From: Cupriavidus pauculus
Lineage (GTDB): Bacteria > Pseudomonadota > Gammaproteobacteria > Burkholderiales > Burkholderiaceae
Length of the DNA: 64,000 bases
Direction: 5' to 3'
Assembly: GCF_003854935.1 (NCBI RefSeq)
Contig: NZ_CP033970.1
Span: forward strand, 248,001-312,000
Part shown: positions 25,918 to 38,516 of the stretch, piece by piece
Layout of the letters: every line of letters starts with the position of its first letter
Numbering within the stretch: the first letter of the stretch is position 1
Position numbers and translations under genes: made by a program
The notes under the pieces: generated by a model
The model's database searches: none
What the model was told of the DNA's origin: nothing
Seen by the model: the letters and a program-made list of their open reading frames with translations, nothing else

Positions 25918-27203
25918 CGTCGGCCGCCGCCTCGCCCGGCCTGCCGCCGCCGTCCGCGCGCACCGGCGCGCTGAGCCATCTGCGCGTGCTGGACCTGTCG
26001 CGCGTGCTGGCCGGCCCCTGGTGTACCCAGAACCTGGCCGACCTGGGCGCCGACGTGATCAAGATCGAGAAGCCCGGCGCGGGCGACGACACGCGCCACT
26101 GGGGCCCGCCGTACCTGCACGGCGACGACGGCCCCACGCCGCAGGCCAGCTACTTTGCCGCGTGCAACCGCAACAAGCGATCGGTGACCGTGGACATCGC
26201 CACGCCCGACGGCCAGCGGCTGGTGCGCGAGCTGGCGGCGCGCAGCGACGTGGTGATCGAGAACTACAAGACCGGCGGGCTGAAGCGCTACGGGCTGGAC
26301 TACGACACGCTGGCCGCGCTGAATCCGCGCCTGATCTACTGCTCGATCACGGGTTTCGGCCAGACCGGGCCCTATGCGGCGCGGCCCGGCTACGACCTGC
26401 TGGTGCAGGCGATGAGCGGGCTGATGAGCATCACGGGCCAGCCCGATGGCGAGCCCGGCGAAGGGCCGCTGCGCGTGGGCGTGGCCGTGATCGACGTGTT
26501 CACGGGCATGTACGCCACCACGGCCATCCTGGGCGCGCTGGAAGCGCGGCACCACACGGGGCGCGGCCAGCGCATCGACATCGCGCTGCTGGACGTGGCC
26601 ATGGCCGTGCTGGCCAACCAGGGCGCCGGCTACCTGAACGCGGGCGTGGTGCCCGCGCGGCAGGGCAACGTGCATCCCAGCGTCGTGCCGTACCAGGACT
26701 TTCCGACGCAGGACGGCAAGATGCTGCTGGCGATCGGCAACGACGGGCAGTTCGCACGCTTCTGCGAGGTGGCCGATGTGGACTGGGCGCACGACGCGCG
26801 CTACGCCACCAACAGCGCCCGTGTCACGCATCGGGCGACGCTGATCCCGATGATGAACGCGGTGACGCGCGGCAAGCCCACGCATGAGTGGATTGCCCTG
26901 CTGGAGGCGGCGTCGGTGCCGTGCGGGCCGATCAACGACATCGGCCAGGCGTTCGCGGACGAACAGGTGCGGCACCGGGGCCTGCGCGTGGAGCAGTACC
27001 GTTACGCCGACGGGGCGCAGCCGGCGTCCGACCCCATCAACCGGATCTGCAGCACGGCCAGCCCGCTGCGCTTGTCGGACACGCCGCCCACGCTGCGCCA
27101 CGCACCGCCCGCGCTGGGCCAGCACACCGACGAGGTGCTGCGCGAGTGCCTGGGGCTGGGCGAGCAGGACGTGGCGGCGCTGCGGGCGCGCGGCGTGCTG
27201 TAG
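25914..27203 (+). CDS. Class III (CaiB/BaiF) CoA-transferase
   Basis: 429-residue family III CoA-transferase that moves CoA between carboxylic acids. The N-terminal signature is RVLDLSRVLAGPWCTQNLAD, with IKIEKPGAGDDTR. The catalytic Asp region is PGYDLLVQAMSGLMSITG; further blocks are RVGVAVIDVFTGMYA and VPCGPINDIGQAFAD. Start ATG 25914 overlaps the DUF35 stop by 4 bases. It is the last gene of the thiolase-like operon and converges with the unknown gene at 27219. It offers ATP-free activation or CoA recycling for this pathway. Confidence 0.93.
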   Translation: MTSAAASPGLPPPSARTGALSHLRVLDLSRVLAGPWCTQNLADLGADVIKIEKPGAGDDTRHWGPPYLHGDDGPTPQASYFAACNRNKRSVTVDIATPDGQRLVRELAARSDVVIENYKTGGLKRYGLDYDTLAALNPRLIYCSITGFGQTGPYAARPGYDLLVQAMSGLMSITGQPDGEPGEGPLRVGVAVIDVFTGMYATTAILGALEARHHTGRGQRIDIALLDVAMAVLANQGAGYLNAGVVPARQGNVHPSVVPYQDFPTQDGKMLLAIGNDGQFARFCEVADVDWAHDARYATNSARVTHRATLIPMMNAVTRGKPTHEWIALLEAASVPCGPINDIGQAFADEQVRHRGLRVEQYRYADGAQPASDPINRICSTASPLRLSDTPPTLRHAPPALGQHTDEVLRECLGLGEQDVAALRARGVL

Positions 27204-27218
27204 GCGCGCCGGCGCAGC

Positions 27219-28064
27219 CTAGCGGCCGCCCGGCTCGCCGTTCTCGATGATCGGGCGCAGCAGCGTGAAATCGTTGGGAAAGAAAGGCGGCACGGCCGAC
27301 GGGCTTTTCTTGCGCGCCACTTCCACGAAGGGACGGTCGGCCTCGATGGTCAGCATCAGGTCGAAGCGCTTGACGCCGGCCGCCTTGGCGCGCTCGGCGT
27401 CGCGCTCGCTCTTGGCGCGGTAGGCGATGGTGCGGATCAGCAGGTCGTAGAGCAGGCGCGGACGCCGTTCGGCGGCGGCCTGCGCATCCTGCCGGCGCGT
27501 GGCCAGCACGGCCTGCCAGAGGGTGGAATCCTCCAGCCCCGGCGTGACCTCGGCCAGCGCCACGAGCTGCGCCTTGGCGGCGTGCGGCGGATACTCGACG
27601 CCCCGGCCGTCCAGGAACGCGCGAATGTCGCCCACGCGCTGCGCGAGCAGTTCCTCGGTGCGGGTGCGGGGCTTGGCGGGCTGGTCGATATCGGTCCAGT
27701 GCGACGGATACGCGCCCATTTCGGCAAAGATGCGCGCCCACTGGTCGTACTCGGTCCAGGTCCAGTCGCGGCCGCGGAAGTACGCCGCGTACACCTGCTC
27801 GAAGTAGCCGGCCATGTTCAGGCCGTCGGAGCCGCTGCGGTTGACCATCGCCAGGATCTCGGACGCCTCCTCCTCGGAGATGCCCACCACCGTCGCCATC
27901 ACGCGGTTGAACACGCGTTCGTAGGAGCTGGTGGTGTCCTGGACGTAGAGCGCAGGCGCGGCGCCCGGCGGCGTCCTCGGCGGGACGGCCGGTACCGGCT
28001 TGCGCTTGCGGAAAAATTTGAAAACGCCCACTTCCGTTGCCGATGCGATCTTGACCGGCGACAT
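27219..28064 (-). CDS. Hypothetical protein, possibly downstream of recQ
   Basis: 281-residue soluble protein that I do not recognise. It has a basic Pro-rich N-terminus (FFRKRKPVPAVPPRTPPG). A helical middle contains EEEASEILAMVNRSGSDG and WTWTEYDQWARIFAEMGAYP, and the C-terminus ends FFPNDFTLLRPIIENG. There is no signal peptide or membrane segment. It is on the same strand as recQ, 59 bases after its stop, so co-transcription is possible. Its tail is 15 bases from the convergent CoA-transferase stop. Confidence 0.75.
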   Translation of the reverse strand: MSPVKIASATEVGVFKFFRKRKPVPAVPPRTPPGAAPALYVQDTTSSYERVFNRVMATVVGISEEEASEILAMVNRSGSDGLNMAGYFEQVYAAYFRGRDWTWTEYDQWARIFAEMGAYPSHWTDIDQPAKPRTRTEELLAQRVGDIRAFLDGRGVEYPPHAAKAQLVALAEVTPGLEDSTLWQAVLATRRQDAQAAAERRPRLLYDLLIRTIAYRAKSERDAERAKAAGVKRFDLMLTIEADRPFVEVARKKSPSAVPPFFPNDFTLLRPIIENGEPGGR

Positions 28065-28123
28065 TCTTGCACAATTGCCCGCGCCGGGTCACCGGCCGGC
28101 GCCGGCACCCCACGGCCGGGGGA

Positions 28124-29794
28124 TCACGCGGCGCGCCGGCGTTCCGCCGCCACCGCCCGCAGGAAATGCGGCAGAAAGCGCCGCACGCTGTCGTCCGGAA
28201 AGCGCACCTCGACCCATTCGTCCGACACGGCATTGACCACGCCCGCGCCGAAGCGCCGGGCGCGCACCGCGTCGCCGGTGGCAAAGGCGGGGCCGGTCAC
28301 CGGCGTGGATGCGGGACGTTTTTCGGGCGCCGGCGGCGCGGCGGCGGCCGGCTGTGCCAGTTCGTCCATGCGGCGGCAGCTATCGCAGGTGCCGCAACGC
28401 GCCTGCGCGAACGCCTCGCTGTAGTAGGCCAGCAGCGTGGCCCAGCGGCAGCCGCCGCTGCGTGCGTAGTCCAGCATCGCCTGCAGCGTGGCGTGGTCCT
28501 CGCGGCTGCGCGCTGCGTAGCGGGCGGCAATCACGTCGACGCCGGCCGCGGCCGGGTCGCGCAGCGCGAAGCGGCCGGCGCGGTCGCGCGCCACGATGCC
28601 GAAGTCGCGCAGCATCCGCATGCCAACCTGCAGCCGCCGCACGCCGATATCGGGCAGCGCCGTGGCCAGCGCCGGCAGCGCCAGCGGCGCGTCCTGCACG
28701 GCCAGGGCCATGCGGTGCAGGTCCGTGGCCGCCGGGTAGCGGCCGGCCAGGAAGAACTGGTGGATGCGCCGGTCGCGCTCGTCGAACACCAGCGTGCAGC
28801 GCGCCGGCGCGCCATCGCGGCCGGCGCGGCCCGATTCCTGGTAGTAGGCGTCCAGGCTGCCTGGCGACTGCGCGTGCACGATAAAGCGCACGTCGGGCTT
28901 GTCGATCCCCATGCCGAAGGCATTGGTCGCCACCATCACGGCGGCCTGGCCGGTCATGAACGCGTCCTGCGCCGCGCGCCGCTGGGCGGCGGTGCGCCGG
29001 CCGTGATAGAGCGCGGCCTCGACGCCCGCTTCGCGCAGCAGCCCGTGCAACTGCTCGGCCATGGCCACGGTGGCCGTGTAGACGATGCCGGCCCCGCCCT
29101 GCCCGGCTTCGCGGCCCACCAGCCGGCGCACGGCGTCCAGCTGCCCGGCATCGCCCGACACATGCTCCACGGCATAGTGCAGGTTCGGCCGGTACAACGG
29201 CGCCCGCACGATGCGCGGCTGGCGCATGCCCAGTTCCTGCACGATGTCCTGGATGACCGCGTCGGTGGCCGTGGCGGTCAGCGCCAGCAGCGGCGGGCGC
29301 GACAGCGCCTTGGCGGCGTCGCGCAGGCCCAGGTAGGCGGGGCGGAAGTCGTGGCCCCACTGGGAGATGCAGTGCGCCTCGTCAACCACGAACAGCGCCA
29401 CGCGGTTGCGGCGCAGCGTATCGACCACCTCGGGGTCTTCGAGCTGCTCGGGCGTGGTCAGCAGGATGCGCTCGCGGCGGCGGGCCAGATCCGCCAGCGC
29501 GGCGTCGCCCACGGCGCTGTTGAGCACGGCCGGCGCCAGTTCCAGGTTGCCGAGCTTGGTGGCCTGGTCCTGCATCAGCGCAATGAGCGGCGACACCACC
29601 ACGGTGAGCCCGTCGCTGACCAGCGCCGGTAGCTGGAAGCAGAGCGACTTGCCGCTGCCGGTGGGCATCACGGCGATGGTGTCGCGGCCGTCGAGCACGC
29701 TGCGCAGGACGTCGGCCTGGCCGGGCCGCAGGCGCGTGACGCCGAAGCGGTCCTCAAGGATGCGCATCAGCGCGGCGGGAAGCGTCAGGGTCAT
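28124..29794 (-). CDS. recQ: RecQ-family ATP-dependent DNA helicase
   Basis: 556-residue 3'-5' helicase. It has Walker A MPTGSGKS (Lys49), DEAH box VDEAHCISQWGHDFRP, TATATDAVIQDIV, and motifs V/VI (VMVATNAFGMGIDKPDVRF, YYQESGRAGRDG). The RQC zinc site shows four Cys (GGCRWATLL, CGTCDSCRR). The C-terminus has no HRDC domain, but a short basic/SH3-like segment (VRARRFGAGVVNAVSDEW) instead. It is shorter than E. coli RecQ (about 610 residues). ATG 29794 was chosen over a longer in-frame start because the family begins here. It is divergent from the hydrolase at 30052. Confidence 0.92.
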   Translation of the reverse strand: MTLTLPAALMRILEDRFGVTRLRPGQADVLRSVLDGRDTIAVMPTGSGKSLCFQLPALVSDGLTVVVSPLIALMQDQATKLGNLELAPAVLNSAVGDAALADLARRRERILLTTPEQLEDPEVVDTLRRNRVALFVVDEAHCISQWGHDFRPAYLGLRDAAKALSRPPLLALTATATDAVIQDIVQELGMRQPRIVRAPLYRPNLHYAVEHVSGDAGQLDAVRRLVGREAGQGGAGIVYTATVAMAEQLHGLLREAGVEAALYHGRRTAAQRRAAQDAFMTGQAAVMVATNAFGMGIDKPDVRFIVHAQSPGSLDAYYQESGRAGRDGAPARCTLVFDERDRRIHQFFLAGRYPAATDLHRMALAVQDAPLALPALATALPDIGVRRLQVGMRMLRDFGIVARDRAGRFALRDPAAAGVDVIAARYAARSREDHATLQAMLDYARSGGCRWATLLAYYSEAFAQARCGTCDSCRRMDELAQPAAAAPPAPEKRPASTPVTGPAFATGDAVRARRFGAGVVNAVSDEWVEVRFPDDSVRRFLPHFLRAVAAERRRAA

Positions 29795-30051
29795 GATGGA
29801 TGGCGGGTGGCGACAAGCCGGTGCGCAGCAAAATCCGCACCACACCGGGCGGCCCCGGCCGCACCGCCGCCGGGGGCGCCAGCCGCTGTAGTTACTGCAC
29901 CGCGTGCGTCCATGGATTGCACGCCACGCCATCGGGCCGGGCGGCCAGCGCGGCGCAGGCCGTTGCCGGCCCGCTGGCATATCGATTGCGAGACAAACCG
30001 GAATCCCACGTTCATCTTGCCGCCATCGCAGCCTTCGCAGCCATTGCCGCC

Positions 30052-31047
30052 ATGTCAGATTCCAACCACTCCCCGCCTTCGTCGACCGGCCACCGCGGCC
30101 TGCTGGCAAGCCTTGCCACGGTGGTCGCGGCCGGCGCCGCCACCGCGCTCTGGGTGCGCCATCGCGCGCGCCAGGCCGAGCGCGAACACTTTCCCGTCGG
30201 CCGCTTCCTGGAAGTGGACGGCGTCTGCCTGCACTATCTGGAGCGCGGCCAGGGGCCGGCCGTGGTGCTGCTGCACGGCAACGGCGTGCAGCTGGAAGAC
30301 TTCATCGCCAGCGGGCTGGTGGACGCGCTGGCGCGCCGCCACCGCGTGATCGCCATCGACCGGCCCGGCTTTGGCTACAGCCAGCGGCCCCGCCTGCGGC
30401 GCTGGACGCCCCAGGCGCAGGCCGCGCTGCTGTGGAAGGCGCTGGGCTGGCTGGGCGTGGAGCATCCGGTCATCGTCGGCCATTCGTGGGGCACGCTGGT
30501 GGCCGTGGCGATGGGGCTGCGCGCCCCGGCCGACGTGGCGGGGCTGGTGCTGATGTCCGGCTACTACTACCCCACGGCCCGGCCCGACGTCTGGCTCAAC
30601 CTGCCCGGCGCGGTGCCCGGCGTGGGCGACGTGCTGGGCCATACCGCGCTACCGCTGGCGTGGCGGGCGCTGCTGAGGCGGGCCGTGCGCACGATGTTCG
30701 CGCCCTGGCCGGTGCCCGACGACTATCTGGACGTGGTGCCGCGCGAGCTGATCCTGCGGCCCAGCCAGATCCGCGCCGCATCGGAGGACGCCACGTTCCT
30801 GGTGCCGGCCGTGGAGACGCTGCACCGCCTGTACCCGCACCTGACCATGCCGGTCACGGTGCTGGCCGGCGAGGAAGACCACGTCGTCGACCCCGCCCGG
30901 CAGAGCGAGCGGCTGCACCGCGACATCCCGCACAGCGTGCTGGTGCTCACTCCCGGCGCCGGCCACATGATCCACCATGGCGGCACGGCGGCCGTGGTCA
31001 ACGCGGTGGGCGCCATGACGGGCATCGGCCTGCATCTGGTGGTGTAG
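30052..31047 (+). CDS. Alpha/beta hydrolase, membrane-anchored
   Basis: 331-residue hydrolase with an N-terminal hydrophobic helix (LLASLATVVAAGAATALWV, residues 17-35) that probably anchors or exports it. The alpha/beta core has the oxyanion loop VVLLHGNGVQ, nucleophile elbow VGHSWGTL with Ser145, an acid in LAGEEDHVVDP and His in PGAGHMIHHGG. The substrate is unknown; the family includes esterases and epoxide hydrolases. ATG 30052 gives the short leader before the helix. It is followed by glgX on the same strand, 196 bases on. Confidence 0.88.
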   Translation: MSDSNHSPPSSTGHRGLLASLATVVAAGAATALWVRHRARQAEREHFPVGRFLEVDGVCLHYLERGQGPAVVLLHGNGVQLEDFIASGLVDALARRHRVIAIDRPGFGYSQRPRLRRWTPQAQAALLWKALGWLGVEHPVIVGHSWGTLVAVAMGLRAPADVAGLVLMSGYYYPTARPDVWLNLPGAVPGVGDVLGHTALPLAWRALLRRAVRTMFAPWPVPDDYLDVVPRELILRPSQIRAASEDATFLVPAVETLHRLYPHLTMPVTVLAGEEDHVVDPARQSERLHRDIPHSVLVLTPGAGHMIHHGGTAAVVNAVGAMTGIGLHLVV

Positions 31048-31243
31048 CGGCCGGCGCCGCCGCGCAGGCGCGTCCGGTTGAAAAAAAGGCGTCGGGACGG
31101 CCGGGTGTGCATGATGGCGCGCGCAATTCTTGCAATTCGCCTTGCGCCGGCGCGGGGCGCGAACCGGCATGGCTCCTGCTTGGGAGGGCTCTTCCGAAGG
31201 CACGCCTTCCGGCAACACGCACAGTCAAGCGGAGAGAACCACC

Positions 31244-33421
<2,178 letters not shown>

Positions 33422-36400
33422 CCCCCATCCCTGGAACGCTGGAAGCCGTTTGGCCGTGGCCGCAGGGTGCTGCTACCTGAGTTCAAAGGTCGCGCTGGCA
33501 CCGCCGCCCGATCCACAAAGATCCGCTCCGGCAGACGCAAATCGCGCAGTTCCAGCGCTTCCAGCGGGCCCCGGCCGACGGCCGTGCGCATCTGGTAGTG
33601 GATCGGATGGACGAGCGTGGCCGGTGCGGCGACGCGCTCGGCGCGCGGGAGCAGGCTGGCGGCGCTGTCGGGGGGCTCGGCGGTTTCGGGCTTGGGCTTT
33701 GCCATGCCCGGGCTGGTATCGCCGGTGTCGGGTCGCGCGTGGAAGGTCAACTGCACCGTGGCGCTGTCGATCGGCGTCACGCGTGCGTGTTCCAGCATCC
33801 GCACCCACGCCCAGACGCCCTCGATCTCCAGCGTCTTGTTCGTGCCAGCCCGCTCGGTCTGCCATTGCAGCAGCGTGCGCGGTTCCTGCAGGTTGGCCAC
33901 CGGCCACGACATCGCCTGCCAGGTCTCGCGCTGGTTGTAGTAGTGCAGCGTCTGGCGATCCAGGGTCAGCCGGGTGTCGGTCAGGCCCGGCGTCGGGATC
34001 GGGCGCAGTTCGAACTGGTAGCGCGGCTCGCCCTGCACCAGCAGATGGGCGCCGATGCGCTGCAGCGTGTTGATCGACTTCAGGAACGCCGGGTCGAACG
34101 TCAGCCCGGTGCCGCTGCCCACCGGCACCCACTGGTCGCCCTGCAGCGCCAGCACGCCGGCCAGTTCGGCCAGCAGGAACGTGTTGATCAGGCCACTTTG
34201 CGGCCGGATGTAGCGGGCCAGCTCGGGCAGCGACGCGTCGTTGGCGGTCGCCGCGAACGGATAGCGGCCGGCGAACGCGCGTTGCCACGGCAGCGCGATC
34301 GATCGGCGCCATGCCTCGTTGAGACTCGCCTGCGCGGGCTGCAGCACCGACTGCTCGGCCTGCACGACCGGGCGCACGAACAGCGTCTCGCCCATGCCGG
34401 CCCATTCGGCGCCGAGACTGGCCGCCATGAGCCGCGCGTACGCCTGCGTGTCGGCCAGATCGGACCCTTTGCCCTGGAACAGCGACTGCGCCATCTGGCG
34501 CGCCAGCGCGTTGGCGTCGGCGCTCTGGGTCATCTGCTGCAGGCGCAGCCGCACCGCCGTGACACGGTCCAGATAGCGCTGCAGGCTCAGTTCGCTGCCG
34601 CCCGTATTGCCGGTGGACGGCTGCCCGGCCAGCCGCAGCACCGGCCCGAAGGCCGCGCCGAGCGGGCCGGCGGGGTCAGGGCGGACGGTTTCCGGCGCCT
34701 CGTCCTTGCGGCCCAGGATGCCTTGGGCCTTGGCGACCAGCGTGTCCGATAGCGAATCCTTGCGCGCCCCGGCGCCGCCCTGGTAGGCGAGCGACTTCAT
34801 GAGCGCGATCACCGGCGACTGCCGCGCGTCGGCCAGCAGCTTGAGCTGGTCGACCACGCCCGGCAGCGTGGTGGCCGGCTCCCACTGCAACCCGTTCATG
34901 AACTGCTGCCAATGCTCGGCATAGTCGGCGAAGTAGCGCTGCGCGAGGGCATCGCGCAAGGCATCGGCTGAAGTTGACGGTTGGGGCGACGATGGCGCGG
35001 CCTCCGCCTGACCGTCGGTCAGCACCCAGTCGTGGGCGACGTCCTGGCTGCGGGTGGCTTTCTCGATCGCCGCCTCGACGTAGCCCTCGTAGCCCTGCCG
35101 CGTGAAGACGCCGGGCACGGCGCCGGTGGCACGGACAAGGCCCCGGGTATCGGTGCCCGCGGCGAGCGCGGCCAGGGTCAGGTCGGGATACTTACGCCCG
35201 GCGCCTTCGAGAATCGTCTGATAGATCGTATCCACCGCGTTGCGCTCGCCGATTACCGCCAGCAGCGTCTGGCGCGCCCCGGCCACCAGTTCTGCGCGCG
35301 GCGTGACCCGCCAGTCGGGATGGACCCGCAGATGATCGGCATAGAACCGGGCCAAGCGCTCGGCCAGATCCTGCTTCCGGCCCGGCGTGATCCGGGCTTC
35401 GGTGGACCAGTGCCGGGCGAGCTGTTGGGCGAGGAAGTCGGGCTCGACCCGCTCGGGGTGGACCAGCATCAGGTAGGCCTTCAGGGTGTCCCGGCCATCG
35501 AGCGCCCAGCGGCTGGTCTCGTCGGTCAGGCCCTGGACCTGCAACTGCGCCAGATCGACCAGCGTCGCCTCCATGTCCTGCACCACGGGCGTGACCAGCA
35601 CGGCATGGCTGGCGGCTGCGTAGGGCTTCCAGAGCGCGGCTAGCGCCTCGGCGTCGCGGTTCATGCCGAAACGGGTGAACAGAGGGGCCGAGTTCTGCAG
35701 GCGGTGTTCGTAGCGCTGGATGTGTTGCTGGAGGGTGTCGAGGGCCTGGAGGCGGGTTTCGGGGTTGGTTCTCGCGGTGTGGAGGGCTTGCACTGCCTGG
35801 CGGGCGGTGCGGAGGTCGTGGTGGTTCTGGACGGCGGAGAGAAGCATGGCGGTGGTCCAGAGGCCCACGGCTGCCGTGGTCACGCCGGCGGCAATCGTCA
35901 GCGGATGCCAGACCGTCCGGCGGCCGGGGTGGCGGCGTGCTGCTTCGGTGAGGTATTGCCAGAGAAACGAATCTGTCTCGACTTCCGTGGTGGAGGTCGC
36001 CGGACCAGGGGGATATGGCGCAAACACTATGCCGTGGACGGCCCGACGCCGCTGAGCCGCGTTCTGCGACAGCCATGCCGCAAGGGCGTCCGCGCGATGA
36101 TCGAGCCGTTGCGACAGGCGCGCCAGATAGCTTCGAGGTTGGCTACCCATCCTTTGCGAGAGGCTGCGCGACGCAAGTTGGTCCCGAACCGTCAGCAACA
36201 TTCGAGACAGGTCTCCCGTACCCGTTTCCTCACCGCATTCACAAGCCACGATGGGCGTAGCAGAGTCTTCTCCTGAACGCCGGGCGGTCATGGCAACCTC
36301 AAGCATGAAGGTCGGTGCCGACCAACGAAGCACGGCTGCGATACGCGACGCTACGTGTCGCCACGCAGGCGAACTCCGCCGGGGTTCGGGTACTGCCAGA

Positions 36401-36982
36401 TTGCCGTCTGTCACGATGACAACCGCGTCAACAGGACGTCGTCGCCTGCATTGACACAACCGCTTCAGCCATGGCGCGTCCACGGTGCCTTCCTCGACCG
36501 GCCTGTGGGACAGCAACACCGCGTCGGGCGTCAGCAACCAACTGCCATGCCCGAAGCCGGGAAGGAGCCGATCCAGCGCCGCATCGTCCCCTGTCAGCAG
36601 CAGCCAGGGCCGGCGATACCGCCACCGCCAGCCCTCCTCGTCCTTCAGTCGTCGGCACAGCGCTTCCAGGTCGGCAACCTCTTGCGCATTGCGACGTGTG
36701 TCTTCTTTGCCAAGGATCAGTGACTGCGTAGTGCCGTCGAGCTGATCGGCATTCTGGCGAAGCAGCCTGGCCAGGCGCTGCGCCGCCTGGGCCTCGTCAC
36801 GCCGGCTCTCGAAGCCGAAATAGAGCGCAACCAGCAGCAGCAAGCCGCACAGTACGCTGATTGCAGCGGCTCGCTGGGTTTCCGATTCCAGCCCGAGGGT
36901 ATCGCCCTTGTACCAGATGACGGTACCCATGACGACTGCCACCAGCACATACGAAATTACGTCGACACGAAACTTGAACATT

Positions 36983-38251
36983 TCACCTACCTTCCTGCTC
37001 TTCATGTGCAAAGGGCACCAAGACCGCCAGCAAGGTGCGTTGCTCATCCTGCGTGGCAACGATGCACGGCCTTCCCGATTGCTTTGCCTCCGCCAATGCC
37101 AAGGTGGCAGCGAGCCATGGCGCGGCAAGCCCGGCATCGCCGACCATCGTGTCGAGCACAACATCCGCGGAAGCCGCATTACGCTCCGAGCGTCCCGCCT
37201 TATGCATGCCGATACGCAGCTGCGAGGCGGTCTCCTGTTGCAGGCCAGCGCTGATGACGCCGCCTATCGCCTGGGCTTCGACCCGGCCCCATTTCAGCGC
37301 ATAGCCCAACGCCTGCTCCATCGACATGCCGTTGCATTGCTGCGGACGATGGAGCCACCCGTCAATGGAGAGCCCCAGCCGCAACGCGAGGTCCTCCGGG
37401 CACGCCAGAAGTATCGACGCTGCCTCGCAACTACCAGACTGCGGGTCTGCCTCGCGGACCTCGCTCAGGCAGACGCTGACGAGCATGCTGACGACATCCC
37501 GCACTTCAGACGCGGCACGGTCGAGCCACGCGTCGACCAGCCACAGCCCGCCGGTCGGCGCGAACACGGGATCGCCCACGAGTCTGGGCGAACGTACCGA
37601 TGAAGGAAGCTGCCGCCAAACCTCCTGGAGGTCCGACTGATCGAGCACCGACCGAATATCGAGTTGGATCGTTACCGGAATGCTCGGAGGAATCGTCTCC
37701 AGCTTGTCGGCAGCCGACGCCAGCAGTGACTTGAGTACCCATGACAGCGTGGCCTTCTGGCGCGCCCTGTCATCCACAGTCAACGCCGCCGCCAAGGGGT
37801 CCAGTACGCGAGCCTGTATCCGCTCGCGCGAATGCAGGGACTGGCGCGTGCGTTTCACGGCAGGTTGCCTGATGACGTCCAACGCGTTGTCAGCTTCATC
37901 CACGTCCACGATGTATGCGGAAGACAGCACCGCCAACGGCGTGCTGGCCACCTTGAATACTGCGTTGCGGAATGCCCTGACCGCCGTGTTCATGGCCAGC
38001 GCCTGGTTCTTCTGGCCTTCGATGCGGGCGAAGTGTCGCAGTACCAGGGCACCGGCCAGACACAGCGGGAGCAAGACGACCGAGATCCAGAACCAGGCTG
38101 TGGGCGGCGTAGCTTGTCTGGGCCAGAGCCACAGCGCGGAGGCGGAGCCAGACAGCACAAGCACGATGAAGATCATCGACCAGACGAGGAGTGATGGCCT
38201 GGCCTCTGGAACGGGTACTTCCTCCGGCAAGCGCGAAAGATCAACTGCCAT
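36983..38251 (-). CDS. T6SS-operon membrane protein of unknown function
   Basis: 422 residues with two adjacent transmembrane helices (about 20-44 and 50-72), then a large soluble domain. That domain has ASTPLAVLSSAYIVDVDEAD and LACPEDLALRLGLSIDGW, and ends LVPFAHEEQEGR. I do not recognise a named family. It lies between PAAR and the TssM-like gene, 1 base before the latter's ATG and 7 bases after PAAR. The pairing of a two-helix protein with a TssM-like one suggests that both form a dedicated membrane sub-assembly for this effector set (inference). Confidence 0.75.
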   Translation of the reverse strand: MAVDLSRLPEEVPVPEARPSLLVWSMIFIVLVLSGSASALWLWPRQATPPTAWFWISVVLLPLCLAGALVLRHFARIEGQKNQALAMNTAVRAFRNAVFKVASTPLAVLSSAYIVDVDEADNALDVIRQPAVKRTRQSLHSRERIQARVLDPLAAALTVDDRARQKATLSWVLKSLLASAADKLETIPPSIPVTIQLDIRSVLDQSDLQEVWRQLPSSVRSPRLVGDPVFAPTGGLWLVDAWLDRAASEVRDVVSMLVSVCLSEVREADPQSGSCEAASILLACPEDLALRLGLSIDGWLHRPQQCNGMSMEQALGYALKWGRVEAQAIGGVISAGLQQETASQLRIGMHKAGRSERNAASADVVLDTMVGDAGLAAPWLAATLALAEAKQSGRPCIVATQDEQRTLLAVLVPFAHEEQEGR

Positions 38252-38258
38252 CTCTGTC

Positions 38259-38516
38259 CTAACGCGAGCCGCTGTTGGCCAATGAGGAGATCAGCCTGCA
38301 GCCACAGGCACATCGATGACCGTCCTCGGCCACTTCAAGGTCTCCATCGCGAATGTCTGGATTGCCCTCGGCGATGTAGTTGTAGCCGTGCACATCGCAC
38401 TGCACCGGGTCGGAACGGCGTGCCAACGCACGCCCCATGAACATCCGGCCCCCGCCACGCAGCACCACTCCGCCTTGGCTCAAGCGGTCGCCTTCCCTGA
38501 TGATCCCGGACATCAT
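38259..38516 (-). CDS. PAAR-domain spike-tip protein
   Basis: 85-residue protein with the PAAR opening IREGDRLSQGGVVLRGGG, a central segment with potential metal ligands (VQCDVHGYNYIAEGNP) and a Cys-rich end (HRCACGCRLI). PAAR proteins cap VgrG trimers and carry or help load effectors. It overlaps the Tle1-like stop by ATGA (38513-38516). The start is the first of two consecutive ATGs. Confidence 0.88.
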   Translation of the reverse strand: MMSGIIREGDRLSQGGVVLRGGGRMFMGRALARRSDPVQCDVHGYNYIAEGNPDIRDGDLEVAEDGHRCACGCRLISSLANSGSR

